Assembly: GCF_009707665.1 (NCBI RefSeq)
Contig: NZ_WLZW01000001.1
Location: 1,116,001-1,180,000, forward strand
Origin: Planomicrobium sp. YIM 101495
GTDB lineage: Bacteria > Bacillota > Bacilli > Bacillales_A > Planococcaceae
Reading direction: 5' to 3'
Length of the DNA: 64,000 bases
The notes below the pieces were generated by a model. It saw only the letters and a list, made by a program, of their open reading frames with translations. It had not been told where the DNA came from and did no database searches. Of this stretch, positions 24,457 through 32,657 are shown one piece after another (position 1 is the first letter of the stretch; every line of letters begins with the position of its first letter). Position numbers and translations under genes: made by a program.

Positions 24457-25641
24457 TTAAATATAGGAAAGAAGCCATCCTCCGACTGCACCGATAACGA
24501 CGATCATCCACGGTGGCAACTTCCAGTAGACCAACAAGCTGAATAATACCGCTGCCAGCGCGAAGTCATGCACTTCGATGATGCTGCTCGTCCAGATTGG
24601 TGTGTAGAAAGCGGAAATCAAAATGCCGAGAACCGCAGCGTTAATCCCCATGATTGCGCCTTTCACTTTCCGGTTCATCCGGAGTGCGTTCCAAAATGGC
24701 AATGCCCCGAGAATCAGGAGCATCGCAGGCAAGAAAATTGAGGCAGTCGCGAACAAGCCGCCTTGCCAGCCTTCCATCACCGCTCCTAAGTAAGCCGCAA
24801 ACGTGAAGAGCGGTCCCGGCACCGCTTGTGTCGCACCGTATCCTGCAAGAAACGCCTCTTCCGTCAGCCAGCCTGTCGGAACGAATTCCTGTTCCAATAG
24901 TGGCAAGACGACATGTCCTCCACCAAACACAAGCGCACCTGCGCGGTAAAAGCTATCGAACATCGCGACCCAATTAGAGCCTGTCAACTCGCGAAGTAAT
25001 GGCAGTAATGCAAGAAGTCCGAAGAACAATGTCAGGCAGATTACCCCGAACCGCTTCGACACCGGAAACTCCATCCCGGCTTCCTGTGTATCCGCTTCGT
25101 TCCGGTACAATAAAAATCCAATGACCGCTGCGATTAAAATGACACCTGCATGGGTAAAAGGTGCTTGCCAAAAGAGTGTCAACGTCAGCGCGAATAATAC
25201 AATCGCTTTCCGCTTCAAATCCGGTGCCAAATTTTTCGCCATCCCTAAAATCGCATGTGCGACAACAGCTACAGCGACAATTTTCAATCCTTGGATCCAT
25301 CCAGCGTCCGCCACGTCGAATGTCTCGACGAACAGCGCAAAGATGATTAACGCAATAACTGATGGCAAAGTAAAACCAAGAAATGACACGATGCCCCCAG
25401 CGACGCCGCCTCTTAACGCGCCGATTCCGATGCCGACTTGGCTACTTGCAGGTCCCGGCAAGAATTGTGCAAGCGCGACGAGATCTGCGTAACTCTTTTC
25501 ATCGAGCCACTTCTTCCGTTTCACGTACTCTTCATGAAAATAGCCAAGATGCGCGACCGGTCCTCCGAATGAAGTCAAACCAAGACGCGTTGACACAATT
25601 AAGATTTCCAGTAATGTTTTGAAGCTACTTTTATTCTTCAT
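24457..25641 (-). CDS. chrA: Chromate efflux transporter ChrA
   Basis: A 394-residue full-length CHR-family transporter with two homologous halves. The first half has LGLTSFGGPVAHLGYF and FLPGPASSQVGIGIG; the second half repeats the pattern with ALVFGGGHVVLPLLEQEF and ATQAVPGPLFTFAAYLGA. These FGG-x-H and PGP signatures define the family, which exports chromate by proton antiport. The gene lies 17 bp downstream of a PadR regulator, so expression is probably under its control. Full-length (two-domain) organisation is usual in this family. Confidence 0.93.
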   Translation of the reverse strand: MKNKSSFKTLLEILIVSTRLGLTSFGGPVAHLGYFHEEYVKRKKWLDEKSYADLVALAQFLPGPASSQVGIGIGALRGGVAGGIVSFLGFTLPSVIALIIFALFVETFDVADAGWIQGLKIVAVAVVAHAILGMAKNLAPDLKRKAIVLFALTLTLFWQAPFTHAGVILIAAVIGFLLYRNEADTQEAGMEFPVSKRFGVICLTLFFGLLALLPLLRELTGSNWVAMFDSFYRAGALVFGGGHVVLPLLEQEFVPTGWLTEEAFLAGYGATQAVPGPLFTFAAYLGAVMEGWQGGLFATASIFLPAMLLILGALPFWNALRMNRKVKGAIMGINAAVLGILISAFYTPIWTSSIIEVHDFALAAVLFSLLVYWKLPPWMIVVIGAVGGWLLSYI

Positions 25642-25658
25642 GGAATGCCCCTTTAAAT

Positions 25659-25967
25659 TCAGTCTTTTATTTCCTTGAACAGTTCATATGCCTTATCACG
25701 TGCTTCCCGCAAAATGACTTCCCCTTTTTCGGTAGCACTATAATACTTCCGGATTTTCCCGTCCACATTCCGATCTTCCCTTACGAGGAGTCCATCGCTT
25801 TCCATCCCGTGCAAGATCGGATATAATGTGCCTGGCCCAATGGTATAGCCATGCTCGCGTAATTCTTCGAGCATCCATGCACCGAAGATAGCTTCTTCCT
25901 TCGCATGATGCAATATATGGATATGTATGAATCCTGAAAACAACTTGCGCAGCACTTTATCGTCCAT
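25659..25967 (-). CDS. PadR-family transcriptional regulator
   Basis: A 102-residue PadR regulator with a single winged helix. The pattern HIHILHHAKEEAIFGAWMLEELREHGY followed by GPGTLYPILHGMESDGLLVRED is the canonical PadR DNA-binding region, and KIRKYYSATEKG is the wing. A short C-terminal helix completes a minimal (s1-type) PadR. It is followed after 17 bp by chrA; PadR-chrA pairs are common in Bacillales and the regulator is expected to derepress the transporter under chromate or related stress. Confidence 0.92.
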   Translation of the reverse strand: MDDKVLRKLFSGFIHIHILHHAKEEAIFGAWMLEELREHGYTIGPGTLYPILHGMESDGLLVREDRNVDGKIRKYYSATEKGEVILREARDKAYELFKEIKD

Positions 25968-26080
25968 CCAGCTTCTCCTTTCATTTTTGATATTGGAAAT
26001 CGATATCGACTTCCGTTATGAACAGTCTACCATAATGATTCTCATGAATCCCCCACTTTACACACTCTTTACAAACATGT

Positions 26081-26120
26081 AAAAAACCTTCCGCTCCTTT
26101 TTGTAAGGCAAAACGGAAGG
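26081..26120 (-). terminator. Terminator of the ugd-sugar transferase unit
   Basis: On the minus strand CCTTCCG (26120-26114) pairs with CGGAAGG (26093-26087), with a small inner CCTT/AAGG pairing, followed by TTTTTT. Confidence 0.8.
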
Positions 26121-26128
26121 CTTCCTAA

Positions 26129-26836
26129 TCAATATGCATTTTTCGACCCAAACAAGACCAACACCGTTCTTAAAATTAATGATACATCGAGCCAAAACGT
26201 ACGGTCCCGAATATAGCTCAAGTCCATTTCGACCCATTCGGCGAAACTGACCATCCCTCTTCCACTTACTTGCCAATAGCACGTCAACCCTGGGACAACA
26301 AAGATGCGTTGCCGTTCATAAAGCGTGTATTGCGCCACTTCATCCGGAAGTGCAGGTCTCGGCCCGACAAGGCTCATCTGGCCCTTCAGCACGTTGATGA
26401 GTTGTGGAAATTCGTCAATGCTCGTCCGCCTGATAAAGCTTCCGACTCTTGTCACACGTGGATCATGGCGCATTTTGAACACTGGTCCTGACGCTTCATT
26501 TTTCTGTATTAAACAAGCTTTCAACTCTTCTGCATTACACACCATGGAACGGAACTTGAACATGTCGAACCGTTCACCATCCTTCCCGACACGTTGCTGC
26601 TGGAAAAAGACACTGCCTTTTGGGTCTTCCAATTTGATGCAGATACCGACGATAAGGAAGATCGGCATCAAAACGATCAATCCGATCAATGCACTGACAA
26701 TATCCAACGTTCGTTTCGCAGCTAAATAGCGCCGTGTTGAATTCGGATCGACGATGCTTTTGACTGGATATTTCACTTCTTGAGTCAAAATTTGTTCCTC
26801 TTTCTTTGGAGCAGAGATTGTCAAGAGAATCACCAC
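26129..26836 (-). CDS. Undecaprenyl-phosphate sugar-1-phosphate transferase (initiating enzyme, TuaA/EpsL-like)
   Basis: A bacterial sugar transferase of about 235 residues that starts a polysaccharide repeat by moving a sugar-1-phosphate onto undecaprenyl phosphate. One N-terminal re-entrant helix (RTLDIVSALIGLIVLMPIF) precedes the cytosolic catalytic domain: VFFQQQRVGKDG, FDMFKFRSM, VTRVGSFIRRTSIDEFPQLINVLKGQMSLVGPRP, and the closing VPGLTCYWQVSGRG. These are family-wide signatures (TuaA, EpsL, WbaP C-terminus). The start is uncertain: a GTG at 26836 and a TTG at 26824 (with GTGGTG 6 nt upstream) are both plausible; longer frames overlap ugd. It follows ugd in one unit. Confidence 0.88.
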   Translation of the reverse strand: MVILLTISAPKKEEQILTQEVKYPVKSIVDPNSTRRYLAAKRTLDIVSALIGLIVLMPIFLIVGICIKLEDPKGSVFFQQQRVGKDGERFDMFKFRSMVCNAEELKACLIQKNEASGPVFKMRHDPRVTRVGSFIRRTSIDEFPQLINVLKGQMSLVGPRPALPDEVAQYTLYERQRIFVVPGLTCYWQVSGRGMVSFAEWVEMDLSYIRDRTFWLDVSLILRTVLVLFGSKNAY

Positions 26837-26858
26837 TTTCTTACCAGTATTTGAATGA

Positions 26859-28181
26859 TCATAGCGGAATTGTTTCAGCTGCCACCAAGGCAGTTCTTCC
26901 AATCGAATGATACGTAATACCGTGTCCTTGCATTACTGCTGGTTCATAACAATTCCGGCCATCGATGACAAGCGGCCGTTTCATGCTTAGGAAAACATCT
27001 GGTTTCAACTGCCGGATTTCCGGCCACTCCGTCAAGATCAAGACTGCATCGGATGCAACGATTGCTTCTTCGGCATTTCGTGCATAAGTGATGGATGAAT
27101 CCAATAGAATCCGTGCATTCCCCATCGCAATCGGATCATACGCCACGACTCGCGCGCCTCTACTCACTAGCTCGTTCGTCACGAGGATGGAAGCCGCTTC
27201 GCGCATATCATCAGTTCCTGGCTTGAATGCAAGGCCAAGCACCGCGATTCGTTTATGTGCAAGTGACGGGAAACAGGCGTTCAGTTTTTTCAAGAGAATG
27301 CCTTGTTGTTGCTGGTTCACACTGATGACACCTTTCAGTAGACGGAAATCGTACGCAACATTCCCTGCGATCTGAATCAGCGCTTTTGTATCTTTCGGAA
27401 AGCAGGAACCCCCATAGCCGATACCAGCCTTCAAGAAATCAGCGCCGATCCGCTTGTCCATTCCCATGCCGACTGCGACATTCTCGACGTCCGCTCCGAG
27501 CAGCTCACAAATATTCGAAATTTCATTGATGAAACTGATTTTTGTCGCCAGAAAGGCGTTCGATGCGTATTTGATCATTTCTGCACTTTTTCGGTCCGTC
27601 TTATAAACCGGCAGGCCGAATGGTTGATTGATCCGTTCCACTATACGTGCGGCACGTTCATTCTCTGCGCCGATGATGATCCTGTCTCCATTGAAGGAAT
27701 CCTTGATGGCGTCTCCCTCCTTTAAAAACTCAGGGTTCGAGACCACATCGACTGTGAATTGCCCGGCCGTGTTCTCCCTGATGATTTTCTCCACTCGTTC
27801 ATTCGTTCCGACCGGCACGGTGCTCTTCATTACCACTACCGTATCGCAATCGACGTTCTTTGCAATTTCAAAGGCTGCACTGTCCACATACGTCAAATCC
27901 GCCGAACCGTCATGCCGCTCCGGTGTACCGACAGCGATGTACGTCACCGAACTGCGGTGTAAAGCTTCAGCCGGATCGCTTGTGAAGAAAAGCCGACCAC
28001 GCTTCATATTATCCTTCATCATTTCTTCGAGGCCAGGCTCATAAATCGGTGATTTCCCGGTCTTCAGCATTTCGACCTTGAGCGGATCGATGTCCAGACA
28101 AATCACTTTATGGCCAATTTCCGCCAAACAAACGCCCGTTACAAGTCCAACATATCCAACTCCTATGATTGAAATCTTCAA
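26859..28181 (-). CDS. tuaD: UDP-glucose 6-dehydrogenase (TuaD/Ugd)
   Basis: A 440-residue UDP-glucose/GDP-mannose dehydrogenase. The N-terminal NAD fold has IIGVGYVGLVTGVCLAEIGH; VGTP and KSTVPVGT follow; the catalytic Cys lies in GIGYGGSCFPKDTKAL near residue 260; the C-terminal domain has AFKPGTDDMREA. It oxidises UDP-glucose to UDP-glucuronate, the precursor of acidic polymers such as teichuronic acid. The TTG start at 28181 is supported by AGGAGG 7 nt upstream. It opens a short unit with the sugar transferase and has its own promoter with PhoP-like repeats, separate from the large glycan operon upstream. Confidence 0.93.
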   Translation of the reverse strand: MKISIIGVGYVGLVTGVCLAEIGHKVICLDIDPLKVEMLKTGKSPIYEPGLEEMMKDNMKRGRLFFTSDPAEALHRSSVTYIAVGTPERHDGSADLTYVDSAAFEIAKNVDCDTVVVMKSTVPVGTNERVEKIIRENTAGQFTVDVVSNPEFLKEGDAIKDSFNGDRIIIGAENERAARIVERINQPFGLPVYKTDRKSAEMIKYASNAFLATKISFINEISNICELLGADVENVAVGMGMDKRIGADFLKAGIGYGGSCFPKDTKALIQIAGNVAYDFRLLKGVISVNQQQQGILLKKLNACFPSLAHKRIAVLGLAFKPGTDDMREAASILVTNELVSRGARVVAYDPIAMGNARILLDSSITYARNAEEAIVASDAVLILTEWPEIRQLKPDVFLSMKRPLVIDGRNCYEPAVMQGHGITYHSIGRTALVAAETIPL

Positions 28182-28316
28182 CTGGATCCCTCCTGCTAAA
28201 TGACCTTTTCTCTTCCCAACAAAACTAATGCATAAAACAAATACTTTGTACCCAGATTTAATGGGTATTATTCAAAATTCAATAAAAAAACTATACAATT
28301 ACATGACTTTAAAACC

Positions 28317-28348
28317 ATTATATTTTCCTTAGGTTAAAGTAAAGTTAA
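28317..28348 (-). promoter_or_regulatory. tuaD promoter with PhoP-box-like direct repeats
   Basis: On the minus strand TTAACT, 5 nt, TTAACC (28348-28332) is followed 9 nt later by a perfect -10 TATAAT (28322-28317). There is no recognisable -35. The repeats have an 11-bp period, one helical turn. A weaker third unit (TTACTA, 28359-28354) lies in phase upstream. This geometry matches the PhoP boxes described for phosphate-starvation promoters of Bacillus subtilis such as tuaA. PhoP binding here is inference. The same 20-bp block recurs before galE. Confidence 0.65.
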
Positions 28349-28404
28349 ATTATTAGTAAATTCTATCTATTTAGAAGAAACATCCCCGGGATAAAAGCGC
28401 GTAA

Positions 28405-28437
28405 ATAAAAAAGCCACCTTTTTTAGCAAGGAGGCTT
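28405..28437 (-). terminator. Terminator of the 13-gene polysaccharide operon
   Basis: On the minus strand AGCCTCCTT pairs with AAGGTGGCT (one mismatch), followed by TTTTTTATTT. The hairpin starts at the stop codon of the TagA-like gene. It separates the long operon from the tuaD promoter. Confidence 0.85.
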
Positions 28438-29198
28438 CATAGCGGCAAGTCTTTTTTGCCGATTCCAATATTCGAATTGAATTTATACTTCGCAATGTGC
28501 TTGAAGAAGACGATGTTTCCCCACAAGTAACGCTTCCACATCCGCTTCGGCTCTACCAGCAGTCGAAATATCCACTCCGCTCGCGCTTTCCGGAAAAGCA
28601 TTGGTGCACGCGGAACTTTTCCCGCAGTAAAATCCAGGAACGCGCCGACAGCCATGACCGTCTGGACGTCCAGCCTGTCGAGGTAATCCGTGATCCACTT
28701 CTCCTGAAGCGGCACGCCGAGCCCGACAATGAGCAAGTTTGATTTACTACTATTAATCCGGTCGACCAACTCCTTGTCATCCGAGAAAAACCCATCGCTT
28801 ACGCCCGTCACTTGAATTCCTGGATAGGTGCCCTCGATGTTCTTGCCAGCAGTTTGCGCAATGCCAGGTTCTCCGCCAAGTAAATACACACGGCCTCCCA
28901 GCTTCGCTAACGACTTCAACACTTCCGGTGTAAAATCCGTGCCGTTCAAATTCTCTTCCAGCGGGACGCCGAGTATTTTCGCTCCGATCTCCACCCCGAC
29001 CCCGTCATTCAAGACCAATTCCGCATGCTGCAAACTACGCGCATAGACCGCATCTTTTTGTGCCGTATTGAAGCAGTGGGCATTCAAAAAGAATATCCGC
29101 GTCTTCTCCCCCCTCACAGCACGTTCAGCGAGCTTCTTCAACACTCGTTCTTTTGCAATTCCATGAAGAGGTACATTGCCGAACATCCGATTCTGCAT
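28437..29198 (-). CDS. WecB/TagA/CpsF-family glycosyltransferase
   Basis: A 253-residue GT26-family enzyme. Key blocks are FFLNAHCFNTAQKD, VLNDGVGVEIGAKILG (conserved Asp taken as the catalytic base), LNGTDFTPEVLKSL, YLLGGEPGIAQ, and VGLGVPLQEKWI. TagA uses UDP-ManNAc to add the second sugar of wall teichoic acid linkage units; other members act in capsule assembly. Position at the end of a polysaccharide operon supports a similar role in building the repeat unit. The C-terminal appendage (about 200-253, basic and aromatic) matches the membrane-targeting tail of TagA. It follows the GT4 gene by 14 bp. Confidence 0.9.
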   Translation of the reverse strand: MQNRMFGNVPLHGIAKERVLKKLAERAVRGEKTRIFFLNAHCFNTAQKDAVYARSLQHAELVLNDGVGVEIGAKILGVPLEENLNGTDFTPEVLKSLAKLGGRVYLLGGEPGIAQTAGKNIEGTYPGIQVTGVSDGFFSDDKELVDRINSSKSNLLIVGLGVPLQEKWITDYLDRLDVQTVMAVGAFLDFTAGKVPRAPMLFRKARAEWIFRLLVEPKRMWKRYLWGNIVFFKHIAKYKFNSNIGIGKKDLPL

Positions 29199-29212
29199 GT
29201 TTCAGCCCTCCT

Positions 29213-30286
29213 TTACTTTGCGCGGTACATTGCTTCCACTTTCTCGAAATACAATTGCTCATCGAATTTCTGTTTTGCCAGTTCTCTAGAAACCGCTCCC
29301 ATTTTCTCGAGATTCGATTCATCGAGACAACTCACCAATGATTCCGTAAGTGCTTCCCGGTCACCTGGTTGGATCAAGTAGCCATTTACGCCATCGATGA
29401 CCGCTTCATCCACACTCCCCACATCTGTCGAGATGATCGGAATGCCGAAGCTCATCGCCTCAAGTATGGATAGCGGCAGCCCTTCGTTATAAGACGGCAA
29501 GACGAACAAGTCAGCCTGTCTCAACAATTCTTCCTTCTTCTCTGGGCCAATCCATCCGTGGAACGCAAATTTCTCTCCGATCCCTAACGTTTCAGTTAAC
29601 CGCTTCGCTTGCTCCATCAGTTCTCCGTCTCCCGCAATATTGAACTGAACCTCTTTTCCGGCACGTTCCGCTTCTGGCAAGAATTCCACTGCTGCTTCAA
29701 TCAAATCTAAAATCCCCTTGCGCTCGATCAACACTGCTAGAAAAAGAATCGATAGGACAGCTTTATCCGTTACATTCCTCAGATGAACCGGTATCGGGAC
29801 AGCGTTCATCAAGATCTCAGTATTGGTAGCAGGTTCGATTTCCTGCAAAATGCGTTCCCAGCTTTCGCCTAGGACAATGACGCGATCAGCTTCTTTCAAC
29901 AATCGAAGGATCTGCTTTTTCCTATTTAACGACGCTTCCAAATAATATTGCTTAAACTCAGCGCCATGCGTATGCACGACGACCTGGCTATCTGCGCTCT
30001 TCCCAAGATGGAATAAAATATATTTTCGGATGAAGCTTCCCCGTTCGGACATATGGAGATGAACGTATGCCGGCTGTCTCAAAACAAGGTGCGCTGCCAC
30101 CGCAAATAATTTCACCCCGAAATAGAATGAGTTGAACACTTTTCCTTTTTCCGTGTGCGTCGGGATGTAAGTCAGCCGGATTGCACTGTTGAATTCATGT
30201 CGGAGGAATGATTCGACGACAGTAGTAATCCCCCCCTTGACCGAAGTTCTCGATCCACACATCAACACTTCGATTGGTCGCTCCAC
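29213..30286 (-). CDS. Glycosyltransferase family 4
   Basis: A GT-B fold glycosyltransferase of about 357 residues. The N-terminal domain has SRTSVKGGITTVVESFL, the glycine-rich acceptor loop. The C-terminal domain holds LFLAVLIERKGILDLIEA, IAGDGELMEQAKRL, FHGWIG, and the donor-binding EX7E motif in LPSYNEGLPLSILEAMSFGIPIISTDVG. It resembles TuaC/TuaH-type enzymes. The start is put at a GTG (30286) that has GAGGTG 6 nt upstream; a GTG three codons earlier is too close to that site. It is translated from the same message as galU, almost without spacing. Confidence 0.9.
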   Translation of the reverse strand: MERPIEVLMCGSRTSVKGGITTVVESFLRHEFNSAIRLTYIPTHTEKGKVFNSFYFGVKLFAVAAHLVLRQPAYVHLHMSERGSFIRKYILFHLGKSADSQVVVHTHGAEFKQYYLEASLNRKKQILRLLKEADRVIVLGESWERILQEIEPATNTEILMNAVPIPVHLRNVTDKAVLSILFLAVLIERKGILDLIEAAVEFLPEAERAGKEVQFNIAGDGELMEQAKRLTETLGIGEKFAFHGWIGPEKKEELLRQADLFVLPSYNEGLPLSILEAMSFGIPIISTDVGSVDEAVIDGVNGYLIQPGDREALTESLVSCLDESNLEKMGAVSRELAKQKFDEQLYFEKVEAMYRAK

Positions 30287-30296
30287 TTTGTCCACC

Positions 30297-31187
30297 TCAC
30301 TTCATCAATGAATGTTTTTCGTATTCCGGAAACAATTCCCAAATGATTTCTTTTACCTGTTCTCCGTAAATCGGGCTGTTGACCGCAAAGTCGATTGTCG
30401 TCCGGATGAATCCGAGCATCTCTCCGACGTCGTAACGCTTCCCGACAAAATCATAGGCAAAGACAGATTGGATTTCATTCAACTTCTGGATTGCATCCGT
30501 CAGTTGGATTTCCCCGCCCGCTCCTACTTCATGCTCGCCAAGGAAGCCGAATATTTCAGGTGTCAAAATGTAGCGTCCCATGATCGCCAAATTGGAAGGA
30601 GCCGTTCCAAGTGACGGCTTCTCGATGAAATCACCGACTTTGTAAAGCCTCCCATCTTGTTGAATAGGATCAATAATGCCATAGCGAGGGGTCTCTTCGT
30701 CCGGAACGGATTGGACACCGATGACTGAATTCCCGGTTTCCTCATATTGCTTGATCAACTGCCGTAACGAAGGTTCTGGCGACTGTACAATATCGTCGCC
30801 GAGCAGGACAGCGAACGGTTCATTTCCGATGAATTTGCGTGCGCTCCAAACGGCGTGGCCAAGCCCACGTGGCTCTTTTTGACGGATGTAATGGATTTCG
30901 ACTTTCGAGCAGCTTTGCACTTTTTTCAGCAGCTCGTACTTCTCCTTCTTGATTAAGTTCTCTTCCAGCTCGAAATTCGTATCGAAATGATCTTCGATTG
31001 CCCGCTTTCCTTTCCCGGTTACGATGATCAAATCTTCTATCCCTGACTCGATCGCTTCCTCGACAATATATTGGATCGTCGGCTTATCCAATATCGGCAG
31101 CATCTCCTTCGGCATCGCTTTTGTCACTGGCAAAAAACGGGTTCCAAGGCCAGCCGCCGGAATGATTGCTTTCGTCACTCTTTTCAT
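30297..31187 (-). CDS. galU: UTP-glucose-1-phosphate uridylyltransferase
   Basis: A 296-residue GalU/GtaB enzyme that makes UDP-glucose. The N-terminal signature [26 protein letters not shown] binds the nucleotide, and the rest is family-typical ([63 protein letters not shown]). Length is normal. It supplies UDP-glucose to the UDP-glucose dehydrogenase and GalE encoded in the same window, so precursor supply and assembly are encoded together. Confidence 0.95.
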   Translation of the reverse strand: MKRVTKAIIPAAGLGTRFLPVTKAMPKEMLPILDKPTIQYIVEEAIESGIEDLIIVTGKGKRAIEDHFDTNFELEENLIKKEKYELLKKVQSCSKVEIHYIRQKEPRGLGHAVWSARKFIGNEPFAVLLGDDIVQSPEPSLRQLIKQYEETGNSVIGVQSVPDEETPRYGIIDPIQQDGRLYKVGDFIEKPSLGTAPSNLAIMGRYILTPEIFGFLGEHEVGAGGEIQLTDAIQKLNEIQSVFAYDFVGKRYDVGEMLGFIRTTIDFAVNSPIYGEQVKEIIWELFPEYEKHSLMK

Positions 31188-31221
31188 TCAAATCTCGTCC
31201 TTTCCATCTCAGATTCTTGTT

Positions 31222-31929
31222 TCAGCGCATCTGCTTTTTATAAGATTCGAAATAGGATTTGTTCTGCTGCTGCATTAATTTGTTCATGACCACCCCAAGA
31301 AGCGAACAGCCTGACAATAAAATCATTTCTTTCGCTTTGATCGCATCATCTCTTACGGTTCTGCCGGAATGGACAACAAGCAATGCATTTTTGCATTTGT
31401 TTCCGATGATCTGGGCATCTGAAAAGGAAAGGATCGGCGGCGCATCAACGATGACAAGATCGTAGCCGACTGTCAATTCTTCGATTAATCGGTCCATAAC
31501 CGGTTGTGTCAGCAATTCTGCCGGATTCGGTGGAATCGGACCAGCAGGAAGGAGGTCCAAATTCGGAATAGCGGTTCCTTTAATCGTATTCTTCAAGGCC
31601 GAATGTCCACTTAGTATAGTCGAGAGCCCTAAATTATTTCTGACCGGAAAGATATAGTGCATCGTCGGCTTCCGCATATCTGAATCGATGAGCAATACCT
31701 TTTTCCCTTCCTGCGCATAAATTGAAGCCAGATTGGATGCCACGGTCGACTTTCCTTCTGCTGGTCCTGCCGATGTAATCATAATGGTCGACAATTCTCC
31801 TTCTATGGCCGAGAAACTGAGATTGGTCCGCAATGCACGAAATTGTTCTGCTGCAAATGATTGAGGCTGATCGATATTGATGACCATCCGCTTGGTGCCA
31901 CTCGGTTTTTGTTTACGGAATTGCGTCAT
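31222..31929 (-). CDS. Capsular polysaccharide tyrosine kinase (CpsD/CapB/EpsB-type)
   Basis: A 235-residue BY-kinase. Walker A is TSAGPAEGKSTVASNLA near 55, Walker A' is VLLIDSDMRKP near 80, and Walker B is LVIVDAPP near 155. The C-terminal end carries tyrosines (SYFESYKK) as autophosphorylation sites, although the cluster is short. It overlaps the Wzz-like gene by 4 bp (ATGA) and needs that membrane protein's cytosolic tail as activator. BY-kinases control polymer length and export. No partner tyrosine phosphatase gene is present in this operon. Confidence 0.93.
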   Translation of the reverse strand: MTQFRKQKPSGTKRMVINIDQPQSFAAEQFRALRTNLSFSAIEGELSTIMITSAGPAEGKSTVASNLASIYAQEGKKVLLIDSDMRKPTMHYIFPVRNNLGLSTILSGHSALKNTIKGTAIPNLDLLPAGPIPPNPAELLTQPVMDRLIEELTVGYDLVIVDAPPILSFSDAQIIGNKCKNALLVVHSGRTVRDDAIKAKEMILLSGCSLLGVVMNKLMQQQNKSYFESYKKQMR

Positions 31930-32657
31930 TGCGCTTCCCTCCTCTTCAACGCAGGATGTACGACTTGCCCAGCCTCTTTTTCCATAACAAATGGAGAAAT
32001 GACCCCAAGCACAGGAACGCCGAGCGCCAGTTCCACATCTTCTTCACTCTTCAACGATTGATCCAGGAACTCCATCAAGAATGCGATGATTGTGCCGAAT
32101 ATGAAGGAGACGAACCCGGCAAGGGCGATATTTAAAATTGGATTCACATTGATCGGTTCCAAGTCACTCCTCACAACAGCTGGAGACAGAATATTGACGT
32201 TATTTGTATTCATCAGCGTTTGGATCTCCTCCTGGAACGTTTCTGTGATTGTATTCGCGATTTCTACAGCCCGTGACTGATTCTCATCGACGATGAAAAT
32301 ATTCACCACCTGGGAGTTATCGTTCGTGCGAATCGTGACTTTATCGAAAAGCGCTTCAGGCGTCATGTTCAAGTTTTCCTTGTCGATCACTTTTTCCAGG
32401 ATTACAGTGCTTTTGATGATGTCCCGATACGTATCGATCAAACCTAGATCCAGCTGAATATCCCTCTCTTCCCGGTCGCCGGGGATTGTGCGCTCTTGAT
32501 TGACCAGGATCTGGGTAGACACTTCGTAGACCGGTACAATCGCATAAGAAGAAATGATCGCAGCTGTAATGACCGCTAAAAATACAAAGCTGATTACGAA
32601 ACTGATTCTTTTCCTAAATATTTTGAACATTTTCTTCAGTTTTTTAGAATCCTCCAC
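31926..32657 (-). CDS. Wzz/CapA-type polysaccharide chain-length regulator and kinase modulator
   Basis: A membrane protein of about 243 residues with two helices (about 20-45 and 175-195) enclosing an extracellular domain; the Wzz motif is present around the second helix (EPINVNPILNIALAGFVSF). The short cytosolic tail after the second helix (LDQSLKSEEDVELALGVPVLGVI) is the region that activates CpsD-type kinases. The start at 32657 (GTG) is preferred since AAAGGAG is then 8 nt away; ATG at 32663 and GTG at 32666 are too close. It overlaps both neighbouring genes. Confidence 0.9.
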   Translation of the reverse strand: MEDSKKLKKMFKIFRKRISFVISFVFLAVITAAIISSYAIVPVYEVSTQILVNQERTIPGDREERDIQLDLGLIDTYRDIIKSTVILEKVIDKENLNMTPEALFDKVTIRTNDNSQVVNIFIVDENQSRAVEIANTITETFQEEIQTLMNTNNVNILSPAVVRSDLEPINVNPILNIALAGFVSFIFGTIIAFLMEFLDQSLKSEEDVELALGVPVLGVISPFVMEKEAGQVVHPALKRREAQ

